Positions 22,686 through 34,798 of a stretch of 64,000 nucleotides of DNA are shown here, piece by piece. The notes beneath the pieces are model-generated. The model saw nothing but the letters and a program-made list of their open reading frames with translations. It made no database searches and was not told where the DNA came from. This stretch comes from Vicia villosa (taxonomy: Eukaryota > Streptophyta > Magnoliopsida > Fabales > Fabaceae), in the NCBI RefSeq assembly GCF_029867415.1, contig NW_026705398.1:124001-188000 (forward strand). Reading direction: 5' to 3'. The stretch's first letter is position 1; each line of letters starts with the position of its first letter. The position numbers were made by a program, and so were the translations under genes.

Positions 22686-24224
22686 TGTCATACCCTAATT
22701 TTGACCCCCCTGAGATGTCATATCCTTAAACTTTTCATCAAAGTCAAAACAGATACTCAGAGCAGTCACTTATTCATCTGGTACTTAGTCGGGGGTGTTC
22801 AGGAACAAAAGAGCTCAGGCAAAGGATCAATCAGTAAAAGTGATGGTTTCTAACACAACCATGGGACTCAAAAGCTTCATTATATTCACCTATGATTGAT
22901 TAGATACCCATCACCTGGACTCAGGATTGCTTACTTCACCAGTCTAGGGTTTTGAGCCCATCAAGGACTAAAATCAGGGATCACATTTGGGAAACCCTAG
23001 AAAGCTCAAGGGCATCACTCAAAGGCTTAAATCATCCTCAAATGATCCATATAATAACATCCATTGAGCATCACACCTCAATTCAAGAACCACAGTCATC
23101 AATTTCATCTAGTCGACAATTAGGGTTTTTGAACTAATTCACCTGGATAGTTGACTTTTAATCAGGACATGAACCCAAAACTCAAAACATGGTTCAATAA
23201 CATCTATTACCTCAACATAGTCCATTCATATCATTCACTTGAGGAGAAGGACTTGGTTCATCACAAAAGTCCAAAATCCCACTTCATTTGAAAAAGTCAA
23301 CTGTACAAGATCACCTTTGACTTTTAGGGTTTTTGGTCAAACCATGACTTTTAAGGATCAATATCATCAAAATATGATTATTAAAGTCATTTGACCAAAG
23401 AAATTCAAGAAAATTCACCAAGGGTCAAAAAGTTGGGAATTAGGGTTTTTAAGGGCATTGTGGGAACTCAAAATTTCACCTACACAACTCAAAAAACTTC
23501 CAACATGAAAGTTGTAGATCTTACAAAATAAAACAACATCTTACATAGGAACTTTTTTCAAAAGATCAACCATTTAAGAGATTTGCAATTTTGAAGCTTT
23601 AGGTCATAAAAACTTAGAAATTTTTCTAAGTGTTTTTAACCTAGTTTTCTTCCAACTTTGGGCTCATTTTTCACAATTTTCCCAAATGATTTTGAAGAAA
23701 CCCCAAACTAATGATTTGAAGTAGATGTTTAGGGCCTTCCAAATTATGCTCAACCTTCTCCAAATTCATTTTGAGCTAGGAGTTATGCTTGTTCAAAGCT
23801 GGCCTCATGAAGTAAAATTATAGGTCATGCATCATTTTGGAACTTTGCAATTTTGTGCCTATAACCTTACTTATGGATACTACACGACCCATAACACATC
23901 TACAAACATTCCATGCATTCACTTTCACCATAGCATGAAGATTGAAGAAGATTCCCAAAACAAGAACATGTGATTATGTAATGATTACATTTAGGAATTT
24001 ATGGCAAATTGATGAATCATTAAAGGAATCTTCCCACCAACCAACTAGAGCTCATTCTGCATCAAAAATATCCCCTAAGATCAGATGGAATCAATGGATA
24101 GGGATCTATCTCGAAAATTCAATGATCACACTTGGATATTCTTTGAAATTTCTTCATGCTTAAGGTACCAAGTTAACCTCATTAAGCAAGCTCACTACAG
24201 CCAATTGCTCTGCATCCATTTGCC

Positions 24225-24232
24225 TATAAATA
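24225..24232 (+). promoter_or_regulatory. TATA box of LTR S2
   Basis: TATAAATA in TTGCCTATAAATACAAG, positional match of the S1 box. Confidence 0.75.
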
Positions 24233-25180
24233 CAAGTGCATTCCTCAGTATTAGACACCAAAGAAACTCTATTCCTTGCTTTCTCTTTCTCTCTCTCATG
24301 CTTATGGTTTTTCAAAGTTCTTTGGCAAGAAGAATCGTTTTCTTCAAACCAGAGCTCTTCTTTGGAAAGTAAGCATTCTAACATCTCAAGGGGGTTCATT
24401 TGAGGTGATCCAAGCACCTGGATCACTTCTGTAAGTAGAAGAACACCATTTTTGCTTTCGTTTTGGAGCATATGCAGTTGGAGGTCCATGGAGTAATTCA
24501 GAAGGTGTTGAGCGAATCTAAGTGTTCAAACACGTTCCTTAGGGTGTGGTGAAGCTATCCAGATGGCTGCAGCTCATCTGTAACTGCAAATTCATCAACC
24601 TCCATGTTCACTTGAAGCTCAATTTGAAGGAGTCGAGTTGGACGATTCAGAAGGATTCAAGTCATAATAAGTGTTCAGTTAGCATCATTGTGTCCCCAGG
24701 AAGCTTTTAGGATCACTTACACAAGCCCAGGTGTTCCTCATCATCCTCACGACCTCCATTTTCAGAGGTATTTTTTCAAACTCTACCTCACTTATTCAAG
24801 TACTCTTTCTTATATATCTCGATACCAGTTTGTTTAGCATCATTAGAGGATTAAAAACCCTCTATCATCATTCATTTTTTCATCGTATCCATCATTTAAT
24901 TTTAAAATTAGGTTTTATGTGTTCTTCTTGTTTTCTGGAAAATTAGATAGTTATAGTTAATATAAATTCATATTAGTTATATATCTGGAATCGTGAGTGA
25001 ATTTAGAACAAGTTTGCTTTTTACATCTCTGGAAATGGTTAAGATTTGAGAGAGTTGAAAATTCAAAAATGGTGGAGCTTGAGGTTGAAGACGAAGATGG
25101 TGAGGCGCGCCATTTTCAAATTCTCAGGGATGAGTTTAAAATTTATTTATTGCAATGTGTATTCTAAACGAATACATCGT

Positions 25181-25256
25181 TAAGCTCACTTGGTCACATG
25201 CGCTTCCACTCTCTCTTGCCATAAGGTCTAGAGTTCGATCCCCCCCTCAGACCTTT
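25181..25256 (+). other. tRNA-like module 1 in LTR S2
   Basis: A-box TAAGCTCACTTGG (25181-25193), B-box GAGTTCGATCC (25231-25241), T-runs from 25254. AAGGTCT (25223-25229) and AGACCTT (25249-25255) form a stem around the B-box. The stem sequence differs from S1 (AAGTCTGGGG/CCCCAGACTT) but pairing is kept, which looks like compensatory change. Confidence 0.6.
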
Positions 25257-25334
25257 TGTTTTTTATTTTTCATTTTTAACGCGCGTGTTTCACATATAAC
25301 CAAATGGAGTCCCTCTTTAGTCACACTGAGTGTG

Positions 25335-25410
25335 TAGCTTAGTTGGCTTTGTTTTGTGTTGTAACCATGGTAGCGTGAGTTCAAGTCTTGGTGGAGACAA
25401 ATTTATTTTA
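25335..25410 (+). other. tRNA-like module 2 in LTR S2
   Basis: A consensus A-box TAGCTTAGTTGG (25335-25346) and B-box GAGTTCAAGTC (25377-25387), with a short T-run after. It is the best Pol III promoter match in the window. It corresponds to S1 4858-4930, whose A-box differs (TGGCCCAATGG). Confidence 0.6.
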
Positions 25411-27397
25411 ACTCCACACAATTGTTTCACCTATTAAACTAATTCATTTTAACTCCATCTTTTACACACTTGTCAATAAATATATCTATTTTATGAGCAA
25501 TCAAAAAATCACAAAAAAATATTATTTATTTCATGTATTTTCATTAGGTTTAAAATGGTGTATTTTTAATACTTCAAATATATGTTTTCCTTTATTTTTT
25601 TAACCTAATTTTTGTATGATTAATTTTGTGATAAAACCCTAAGTCATTTAGGTCTTAATTAGGTTTAGATTCCATCTTTACTCTAATTAAGTTGACTCTT
25701 GTCAAAATTCAAATTGTTTTCTTACTTCAAAGTAAACAAACGATCGAGGTTTTCAAATAAACAGAACCTCGCATCTTCACAACTGTTTCTTATAGACAAA
25801 AAATCATTTTCATTGGGCCTCTAATAGAGTGTAAGTCCCAACCCCTTTTCATTTTATACAGACAATAAAACTGTTTACCACAACAGTGTATCATTTTCAA
25901 ACAACTGTTTCTTATAGACAGAAAATCATTTTCATTGGGCCTCTAATAGAGTGTAAGTCCCAACCCCCTCTTTCATTTTATTTTAATCAACTGTTTTCAC
26001 AACAATAATCATTCAAAATTGCAAATCTTTTTTAACTGTTTTTATAACCAGTACTATAAAGTACTGGGCCTCTATTAGAGTGTAAGTCCCAACACCTTTT
26101 TCTTTTCATAGTTTGTTTTCAAAAACTATATTTACAAAATCTTCTTTCTGTTTTCAAAACATTCTTCTGGTATTTGAAGGGCATTATTCCCGGTGAAACT
26201 CTTCAGATACCTATGTAACCTTTGTCCATCTTCACTTCTTCTGTTTTCAAAAACCCTTAACTGTTTATAATAAATATTCAACTGTTATCAATAAAATTGC
26301 TGTTGAGGCTTTGTACATACTTCTTCAAAGGCCTCCACTCCATCCAGGTTAGGCTTAAAAGCTTTCAATTTACAGTCTTTATTTAAACTATTGTCAAATA
26401 TAGAACTGTTTATATATTGTTTAGAACTACGTCTGAGTGTAAACCCTAAGACAGTTAAACTATATATATATATATTATAGGAATATGGCCTAGGATTGAG
26501 AATGTCTTCCCGGTGAAGGCTCTTTCCTAATTAGAAATCTGTAGTTTAAACCCTCAAGATGAATTATTCCCAGTGAAACATCTTGAAAAAAGCCTTAGAA
26601 AAAAAATAGGATACATCCACCCAAAGAGGAATTATTCCCGATGAAACCTCTTACCCATTTGCTTAAAGCCAAAATAAGTTCAAAACCACATAGCTTTCTC
26701 TTGTGCAATAACAAGGACCCTCGATTAGCCTCCTCTTGGGCTTTGTACAAGGACCCACAGGCTTCTTAAAAGCATTTCCAGCTTCCTCTTGAGCTTTTAT
26801 ACAAGGACCCATCAGGTTTCTTATAAACATAGGAACAGGTCTTTAGTTACCTTTTAGCCTATCCTGGTGAGTTTCTTCCACTTTAAACCAGACTTTAAAC
26901 AAGCTAAGATTGTCTCAGTCTCATATTGAGAACACTTTTTGGAATGAGAGACATGGACAGTCTCTGTCACCTTCATCAACCTTCCTTAGCAGAGTCTAGG
27001 ATCCATATTTGCTTATTCTCAGCAAGAGTCAGCCTTAATCTTGGGCTTTAAAACAAGAAGTCTCCGCTAGATAATCTTTCTTCCATTTTAATCAAAAAAT
27101 CTTGGAAAGGGTCGGCCTCCAACCTCAGTTAATAAAAAATCAAAACCCCTAGAAAGGGTTAGCCTCCAAAATTCATTCTTTCAAAAGATAATTACCCCAA
27201 AAAGAGTCAAAACCCCTAGAAAGGGTTAGCCTTCAAAAACATGATAAAAATCCAGTCTTTCAATAGTCAATTTCACCAGCTGAGTCAAAACCCCTGGAAA
27301 GGGTTAGCTTCCAAAAAACATGAAGAAAAAAATCAGTCTTTTAATAGATAAATCCCCCAGTAGAATAAAACTCCTCCATTGAGTCCTTTATCATTAA

Positions 27398-27625
27398 GTA
27401 GCCACAACCTTGGGCTTTGTACAAGGCAGAAAATAATGTTTTCCCTAACCAAAGTAGCCACAACCTTGGGCTTTGTACAAGGCAGAAAATAATAAATTCC
27501 CCAGTTAAAAGTCAGCCACAACCTTAGGCTTTGTACAAGGCACACAAAATAGAGTCATCCATAGTCTTAAAAACTCAGTTTTCCTCAGCAGTTAGCCACA
27601 ACCTTGGGCTTCATACAAGGCACAA
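27398..27625 (+). repeat. About 60-bp tandem repeat in LTR S2
   Basis: Four copies of AGCCACAACCTTGGGCTTTG plus TACAAGGCA, each carrying a CCTTG/CAAGG inverted repeat. S1 lacks this expansion; its equivalent region has only single copies. Confidence 0.8.
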
Positions 27626-29879
27626 AATAGAGTCTCCCTAAGTAGAGTCAGCCTCAATTCTGGGCTTTGTACAGAACACCAAATAAACACTCTCCAACTA
27701 GAGTCAGCCTCAATTCTAGGCTTTGTACAGAACACCAAAACTCCTTAGTTTAAATTCTCCCCAGTAGAGGTATCTCTCAACAAAATAATAAATCAATCAA
27801 AATCCTCAAGCTTGGGCCTCATTCAAGCCAGCTAAAAAATCAAATCTTTCAAACAATAGATAGACATAGCTCAACTTCATAGGTAGATATTTCTCCTATC
27901 TCACCATAAACAAACAATCATTTCAAATAATCATCATTTCAAACAAATCATCATTCTCCCATTTAGGACTCATGAAAGGCATGCTCTGGCAACACACCCA
28001 GACTTGTACGACCCTTTCCCTAATTTGGTTGAGAATCTTTCATTTAAGAGGCACGATGGCTGTCATACTTGATCAACCAAGTAGACTCCCCTTTTAATAA
28101 AACATCATTTTTTTTAGCTTTTCTGTCACTTTAAAATGTTTGTGGTGGAATAGTAGAAATACCTCTCTGTAAAGATGATTTCATGTCTCTTTATTGTAAA
28201 CAGAGATTTAATTCAAAGCTTCAACCTTGAGCTTCAAGCAAGGCACCAAAAAAACCATTTAAAATCCCTAATTAGTTCCCCGAACTACTTTAAGCTCTGA
28301 CTTCCACTAGGGATATGTAGGCATGAGGTTCACAAGGAATCTCAGCGAGCTAATAAAATACCAAAAATAGTCAGTTTGTTTGTCTGTCTGTCTTTTTCAA
28401 ATCAATTCAATTCTCTCTCCTAACACAAAGGAGAAACTTTCCCAATAATTAGCAACAACACAATCACAATGACACAGAGAAGGTTCCCATAGAGTACTAC
28501 GGATATATAGGGTGCTTAAACTCTTCCCTATGTATAACCGACCCCCGGGACTCCAGAATTTCTAGTCTAGGTGAATCCCCACACTTAGCAAACTCCTAAG
28601 GTTAATTTGAGATCTTTTTCCCCTCTCCTACTCGTTAGGACAATTAAAAAGTTCGTGTGATATCGTAGGAAGAACTGAAACAAAATTCATCCCGCCACGG
28701 GCGCATTCTCCTTCCAAATTTCGCGTGAAGGATCTAGAGTGCCTTCCTCCCAAGTGAAACGGGGAGGTAAAAAAACGACACCACAACCTGAAGTCACAAC
28801 AATGAGCTGGCAAATACGGATCAGAAATCTGTTGGAGATAATTAAATCTAGATACGAGCTCTGGTTGGGGAATAGATCCTGCTTTAGGAATACTTTGGTA
28901 ACTTCACAGGAGAAGAAAATTCTCGACACTCTGGGGAGGTGGAGATAAGGGCAAGTCAGGGAAACAACTCTGATGAGGATTAACCAACTTGCTTGTGTAG
29001 AACGCATTCCGCTGGGGAAATCCTTGAAGGGAATAGATTCTGCTGAGGATGCAAGTGAAACTCTATTGAGGAGAGACTCAATGGAGAAGATGAATACTTC
29101 TACATAATGGTCCACTGAGAAGATAAGAAATTCGCTGATGATAAGGAACTCGGCATAAGAACCTTTTGTTAAGACAACTCCACTGGGGAATAAGATGACT
29201 CTCTCGGGGAAAACAGGTCAATCTGTTGGGGAGAGAAAATCTCTACTAGGGAGAACAAGGAATCCGGGCAAGAGACCTCATTAAGAGCTTGCTGGGGGAA
29301 ACAGATACCATCCAATCGTGACTCAACTGGGGAGAAAGCATCCCGTCGGGGAATAAGATTTCTGGAGCATGGAGAATGCATCGAGATGTGCTTTGCTGAG
29401 GATATGAGAATCTTGGAACGAAGAAAATCTCATCTAGATATACTCAACTGGGGAACGAGAGTCTCCCATTAGGACGCACTCAGATGGGGAGTGAGGATAT
29501 CTCATTAGGCTATATCCGCCGCCGTGTTGATGTAATGCGCTCAAAATGATGTACCCACAACGTGAAAATGCAAGAGCAAGGAGATTGTCAAACAACTGAA
29601 CTTTCAAACTTTCCGACCAAGCAATGGATTCAATGAGCTGATAGTCAAACAATGATTAGAACACCAAACAAGTATCGGCCGGAGCATCAAACAGGCATTG
29701 GTTCTCCAAGGTAATACCACCAGGAAGTGGGCCTAACAGGTCAAGTAAGTATTGACTTCAAAGGGACCAAACAGGCATTGGCTTTCATAGTGTTTTTGCA
29801 TATTCGTATTGATTGTAAGGATGTCAACAAGTAATGGGCTTACAGACACATTGGAGTGTATAAGACAACTATCTGCAAC

Positions 29880-30400
29880 TGTTGGAAATCCATGACACGA
29901 AGGTCGGAAAGACAACGAATGGTTGTAAACTCACGGCTCGAGGGTCGGAAAGGAATCAAACTTATGGCACGAGGGTTGGAAACTCACAACACGAGGGTCG
30001 GAAAGGAGGTAAACTCACGACACGAGGGTCGGAAAGAAGATAAACTCACAACACGAGGGTCGGAAAGGAGACAAACTCACGACACGAGGGTCGGAAAGGA
30101 GATAAACTCACGACACGAGGGTCGGAAAGGAGATAAACTCACGACACGAGGGTTGGAAAGGAGATAAACTCACGACTCGAGGGTCGGAAAAGGAGATAAA
30201 CTCACGACTCGAGGGTCAGAAAGGAGATAAACTCACGACTCGAGGGTCGGAAAGGAGACAAACTCACGACATGAGGGTCGGAAAGGAGACAAACTCACGA
30301 CATGAGGGTCGGAAACTCACGACTCGAGGGTCGGAAAGCAAAGAACTCACAACACGAGGGTTGGAAACTCACGACTCGAGGGTCGGAAAGCAAATAACTC
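29880..30400. repeat. 31-bp tandem array (ACTCACGACACGAGGGTCGG)
   Basis: Around fifteen units with a CGGAAAGG anchor at 31-bp steps (for example 30061 and 30092). Units alternate between CACGAGG and CTCGAGG variants, and some are shortened. There is no unique spacer, so it is not CRISPR-like. Confidence 0.95.
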
Positions 30401-31794
30401 GATGTCCACATAATAGGACTCTGGTTAAGGGATATCGATAACCGACGGTTGCAACCTCTGAAAGGGTTTTGAAAATCGCACTGAAATGCAAAGAGATGCC
30501 ACTAAAGATTGGACTTTTAGCTTCAGACCATTGAGGATGAGGACCCTGATGGTTCTCAAGTTTATAAGTTGTATATCTCACACCTGAACTTTAAAACTGA
30601 ACACCTCCTGATGAGAATAAAACGCCAATGCATAGTGTCTTTCCCCCAGCCTGTATGGATTTTGAATAAATTTATCTTGCAAATACTTCCTGAGATTTGT
30701 GCTATCATAGCCAACTTGCCCAGTATCATGAACTTTGAAATCGTGCCCCTTGCTTGACATGTATTGGAGATAGCTTCAACTGTGCTTGAGTGAATGCCCC
30801 TGATTACTCAACATTTTGAGAGATTCTTCGAATCTTGACCTGATTGCCCCAGATTGATTGAAAACTTACTCGATAGAGTAATCAAACGCTTTTGTGCCCC
30901 TGAGGGTGATTAGACTCTGAAATATTGCTGCTTCTGCTCAACGGAGTTTTGAAGACAACTTGTCCTTTGGGAGGAATAAACTTTTCATCTGAAGTTCATG
31001 ATGGAAACTTTCCTGATGTCAAGCACTTGTTCATATGCAAAGAATGTTTATTATGAGAAATATAATTCTAATGCGAAGAGTATGTTTGTCTTGAAGTTTA
31101 AAGAAACCTTTTGAAAGGATGTCGTAACATCGATTTTTTTGAAAGAAAGATGGTGTGATACCAACCCAAGCATTTAGCGGATCTCCTAGGAGTCAGCTTA
31201 CCGTATTCTCGTGTATAGACTGCTTTCGAATTAAACCTGCTTCAGTTAGGACTTTCAAGGGTTGTAACGTGTCCAGGCTCACAATTTGAGAAAAAAGGAT
31301 TTTAGGCTCAAATTATTTGGTGCCCACCCCCTTCGTGATGTTCTCCAATCCTAAGTTCAGTTAACTTGACACGAGCATTCATCTTTCAAGAGGAGTTTGG
31401 AAATGATAGAGGAATTGATGAGGTATCTGGACACGGTAGTCACTTTACCTTTTGTTTTTAGTGTCTGATCACACGACTTTGTTCTTTGCTAAGGATTATT
31501 ATTTAGTAATCCTTGCTTTGCTTTTGCTTTGCTTCTTCTTCTTTTTTTGTTTCCCTAATTATTGCCTGGACAATTCTTTTGAATTTTGATTTGGATGTCC
31601 AGCGGGATGCCCTAACTTTTGCCTAGGTCACATGCTTTCAACTTGTTGACTTAGCGGGCTTTTCTTCTTTTTTTTCCTTTTTCTCTTCATTATTTCTTTG
31701 AACCAGTCGCGTGATCCTGAATCTCAGATTTGTTGGAAGTGCATAGTGACTGCCTGAGTCATTGATTGATGAAGAATTACCATTGAGGTATCGT

Positions 31795-31985
31795 CATATC
31801 TTGACCTCCTGATGTGAGGGATAAACCACAACGGCTTTGATGTTGGTCTCGACCTCCTGATGTGAGGGATAATTTTGATGTCTTGACCTCCTGAGGTGAG
31901 AGATAATTGTTGTGGATTTGACATTTCGTCCTCCTGATGCGAGGGATAACCATTGTTGTATCCTTAGATGTGTACTCCTGATGAA
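31795..31985. repeat. CTCCTGATGTGAGGGATAA repeats
   Basis: Four full copies (near 31804, 31853, 31888 and 31931) plus a partial one (31975), at irregular spacing, inside G's internal region. Confidence 0.75.
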
Positions 31986-32569
31986 TTTTCAATGCTCAAT
32001 CAGGTTAACTAAGTACTACCCTGCCCCAGGGTTAAAATAAGGTTTTTTTCTGAATAGAAAAGAAACTCCTACTTCGAAGGCTCAGAGGGTTAACGAGGGT
32101 TTCACTCCCTTATATCTCCAGTGTTTGGGAATTTGAAACAATGCTTGTACATCATCAACAGGGTTCTACTCAAAAGCATACCATTTGAGTTTCTTGGTAT
32201 TATGTTCATCATTCTCCCTTTGGAGTTATCATGCTTTATTAACAAGAGTTGGATATCACACGCAAAGAAAAACATATATGAGCAAAAGCGAATGGATTTT
32301 TCAAGACAAACATATCCAATGCATTATTATTATAGTTCAAAAACAAACAAGTTTTACATACGAATAGTATTGAACAAAGCAAGAAAGATTACACATGAAA
32401 ATGCATGATGATTTAAGAATTGCCAATGTTGAGGAGATTCTCTCCGTATGGACTTATTGCTTCCGAAGATCTGTTGAGTCAAAGGAGAACTTCAATTCTG
32501 GCCTTCAGGTGCGAATGTGATAGCCTTTGAGTCAATCAGGTCTTGTACCTTTTCTTTGAATGTTGGATA

Positions 32570-33560
32570 GTCTTAAATTAGATAGTCAAGTGCCCCAAAG
32601 TGGAAAACACACCAAGCACTAGCATATGTTCCTGTAGAACCCTTCAGATTACTTCCTGGAAGAAGATTTCGGCGAGGCCATACAAAAGTTGTAAATTCTC
32701 AGCTTTAGGGATTTGAGTCGCCAATGATGCAAACTTAAGAACACGGAGTCTTCCTTATCCCTCGGTCGGGAGCCCTAAATATAGTTGTTGAAACAGAAAA
32801 CACTATCATGAATTGAGAAAACTTGTATAGTTATCGGTGAACAACAATAACCTCTGACGCTTGGCTATCAAAGTCATTACTTGGAACACAAAATAGTTGT
32901 TGTGAAGGAAACCTCTGGAAGTACCAATTACAAGTGATTCTCATGAGTTACTTCCTCAGGGAAGAACAAACATTATACTTGCAGCATATGAAATGGGATT
33001 GACCAGTAGAAACCATTATGAATAAACTCAAACATCTCTTCATCGAGCAGTTCTGGATTCCTTGTACCTCAACACCTTGTAAGGCTTGGCATTAGGATCA
33101 GGTGCCCCAGAATGGGACACACCGAGTATCGTCATCAAAATCAGAAGAGTTATCCGTGGCAGAAAGACCCGAAGCAAGAATCTTAACCAACTGAAATTCC
33201 AACAAGCAAGGATGCAACTGGACACAAGGGCATGAGGATTACATTAGCTAGCTTCTCATATTCTTTATCTCTATTGACAAGCAAAGATTTCTGAGAAGGA
33301 AACTCTAGGAGTAGGAGGTAACTCGGGATATGAAGTAGAACCTTGAGAATGAGAGGTGTCTCTGTATATCACTCTTGATTACTGTCTGGCAGAAGATTCT
33401 GGAGAAGTCACACGAAATTTGTAAATGCTTTAGGGATTCAAACAATGCAAATGATGCAATGCTCAAGATAGACAATGTCTTGCTTATCCCTCGTGCGGGA
33501 GCCCCAAGCAACTTCAAATACTTGCAAATCATAACATCACGACCAGGTGCCCCAGAATAG
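32570..33560. repeat. Diverged direct duplication in G
   Basis: Similar segments near 32640-32790 and 33370-33530 share TTACTTCCTGG/ACTGTCTGGC-AGAAGATT, TTAGGGATT...AATGATGCAA and CTTATCCCTCG...CGGGAGCCC in the same order. A linked AGGTGCCCCAGAATGG motif recurs at about 33089 and 33545, with a degenerate copy at 32590. This indicates an old internal duplication of roughly 0.5-0.7 kb. Confidence 0.55.
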
Positions 33561-34129
33561 AATTCACACCTAGTGTCATCGTCATCAAGCATAGAATCTG
33601 TAGATATCCACACAATACGGAGCTTAACCAGTTGCAAATAAAGCAAGCATGGAAGCAAATGAGCATAAGACAAGTCTTCAAAAAGAACCTCAACTGAGCT
33701 TTCCTCTTGATCACCCCACAAATTTGTTTCATGACTAATCTCTGAACAAACAATAGGAACAAGTCGAGTCTGTGAGTCTGGAGAGAATACCAAGTCTGGA
33801 TAAGAAATCCTCGATCCTGAACACCTGTTATGCATGAAATGTATGATATGCAGGATATGCGTGCAACGCCATGTTCATTCAATTTCCAAGGAATCCTCAT
33901 GTTTTGATATTTTTTTAAGCAAGAGATGGAAAAGCTCGACACGAGGCTTAAAGGTATGATTCCTTGGAAATGGAAGGAATATGTATGCTTGTTATTTTTT
34001 TTACATCATTTTTTCACAAGTAAATATGCAATGATGCAAAGTGGTAGGAACCACAATACTTGATATATCTGAGATACCGATAAATCACACGGCACAGGAT
34101 CAAAGGTTCGGCATAGTTTCGGACCACCA

Positions 34130-34390
34130 CACAAACCACAAGTCACCAACGGAACAAGTTACCATCGGAACCAGAACATGTAGTCACCAACACACTGGAA
34201 TAGAACATAGATTACCACTCGAACAAGAACCATAGTACCCCAGGGACAGGAACTGATAGTACAATCGAACAAGATCAACGGTAACCCACGAACAAGAACC
34301 ATGGTAACAACCCTCGAACGAGAACAGCGGCAACCCACGAACGAGAATAGCGGTAACCCACGAACGAGAACAGCGGTCACCAACAATGTA
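34130..34390. repeat. About 23-bp array (ACCCACGAACGAGAACAGCGG)
   Basis: Irregular copies that become regular between 34310 and 34385, with three consecutive near-identical 23-bp units. Confidence 0.75.
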
Positions 34391-34798
34391 CCTGTTATAT
34401 GATCATTGATTCCCTCCCCACTCACGGGTAAAATTAAGGCCAGGGTAAGGTCATGAAACGCAGTATACGGTCCGCCCGAAGGTAAGCATCATCACAGCGC
34501 GGATGCGGGTGACGATAATACCTCCGTTTGAAACCACCACTCTGCTCGTGGTCACATAATCCATCCCGACACGTACACCTCGAGACAAACCATGCTTCCA
34601 CTCTATCCTAGGGTTCTTATGGTTCACACATAGCCTGGGTATTGGGCCTTTTACCTCTTGAAACACCCACCCAACAGATAGAGATCCAGCCAGTCCAGAA
34701 TATGATGCAGAAAAGTAAAAGCGCACATAGAATGCAATGCAAACAGATAAATATGCAAAGCAGTAAAAACACCCAAAGATAAACACACAAGCGCTAGG

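Larger units (their letters stand above)
22686..28785 (+). mobile_element. Solo LTR S2 (same family as S1, 6.1 kb) inside G
   Basis: TGTCATACCCTAATTTTGAC...CGACACCACA with exact TSD ACCTG (22681-22685 and 28786-28790). Full-length homologue of S1, with about 290 bp (23570-23860) that S1 lacks and extra tandem copies at 27398-27625. It is inserted opposite to G's orientation. TATA at 24225-24232; two tRNA-like modules at 25181-25390. Confidence 0.93.
28786..34798 (-). mobile_element. Element G internal region, main non-coding block
   Basis: Six kilobases with no recognisable protein on either strand; the longest minus frames (176 codons at 33835-33305, 137 at 33942-33529) overlap in different frames and lack known motifs. 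It contains short CTGGGGA-type repeats (28920-29470), a 31-bp array (29880-30400), a CTCCTGATGTGAGGGATAA array (31795-31985), a diverged direct duplication (32570-33560) and a CGAACGAGAACAGCGG array (34130-34390). The composition resembles an expanded untranslated region rather than decayed gag-pol. Confidence 0.7.

Noticed and set aside
25181..25410. Functional tRNA genes
   Set aside because: A- and B-boxes are present, but no acceptor stem or complete cloverleaf could be drawn and there is no credible anticodon arm; reported only as tRNA-like modules.
29880..30400. Regular 31-bp repeats that could suggest a CRISPR array
   Set aside because: Units are directly adjacent with no unique spacers and lie inside a plant retroelement; it is a simple tandem array.
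33305..33942. Overlapping minus frames of 176 and 137 codons in G
   Set aside because: They overlap in different frames within a repeat-rich block and show no gag, pol or other domain.
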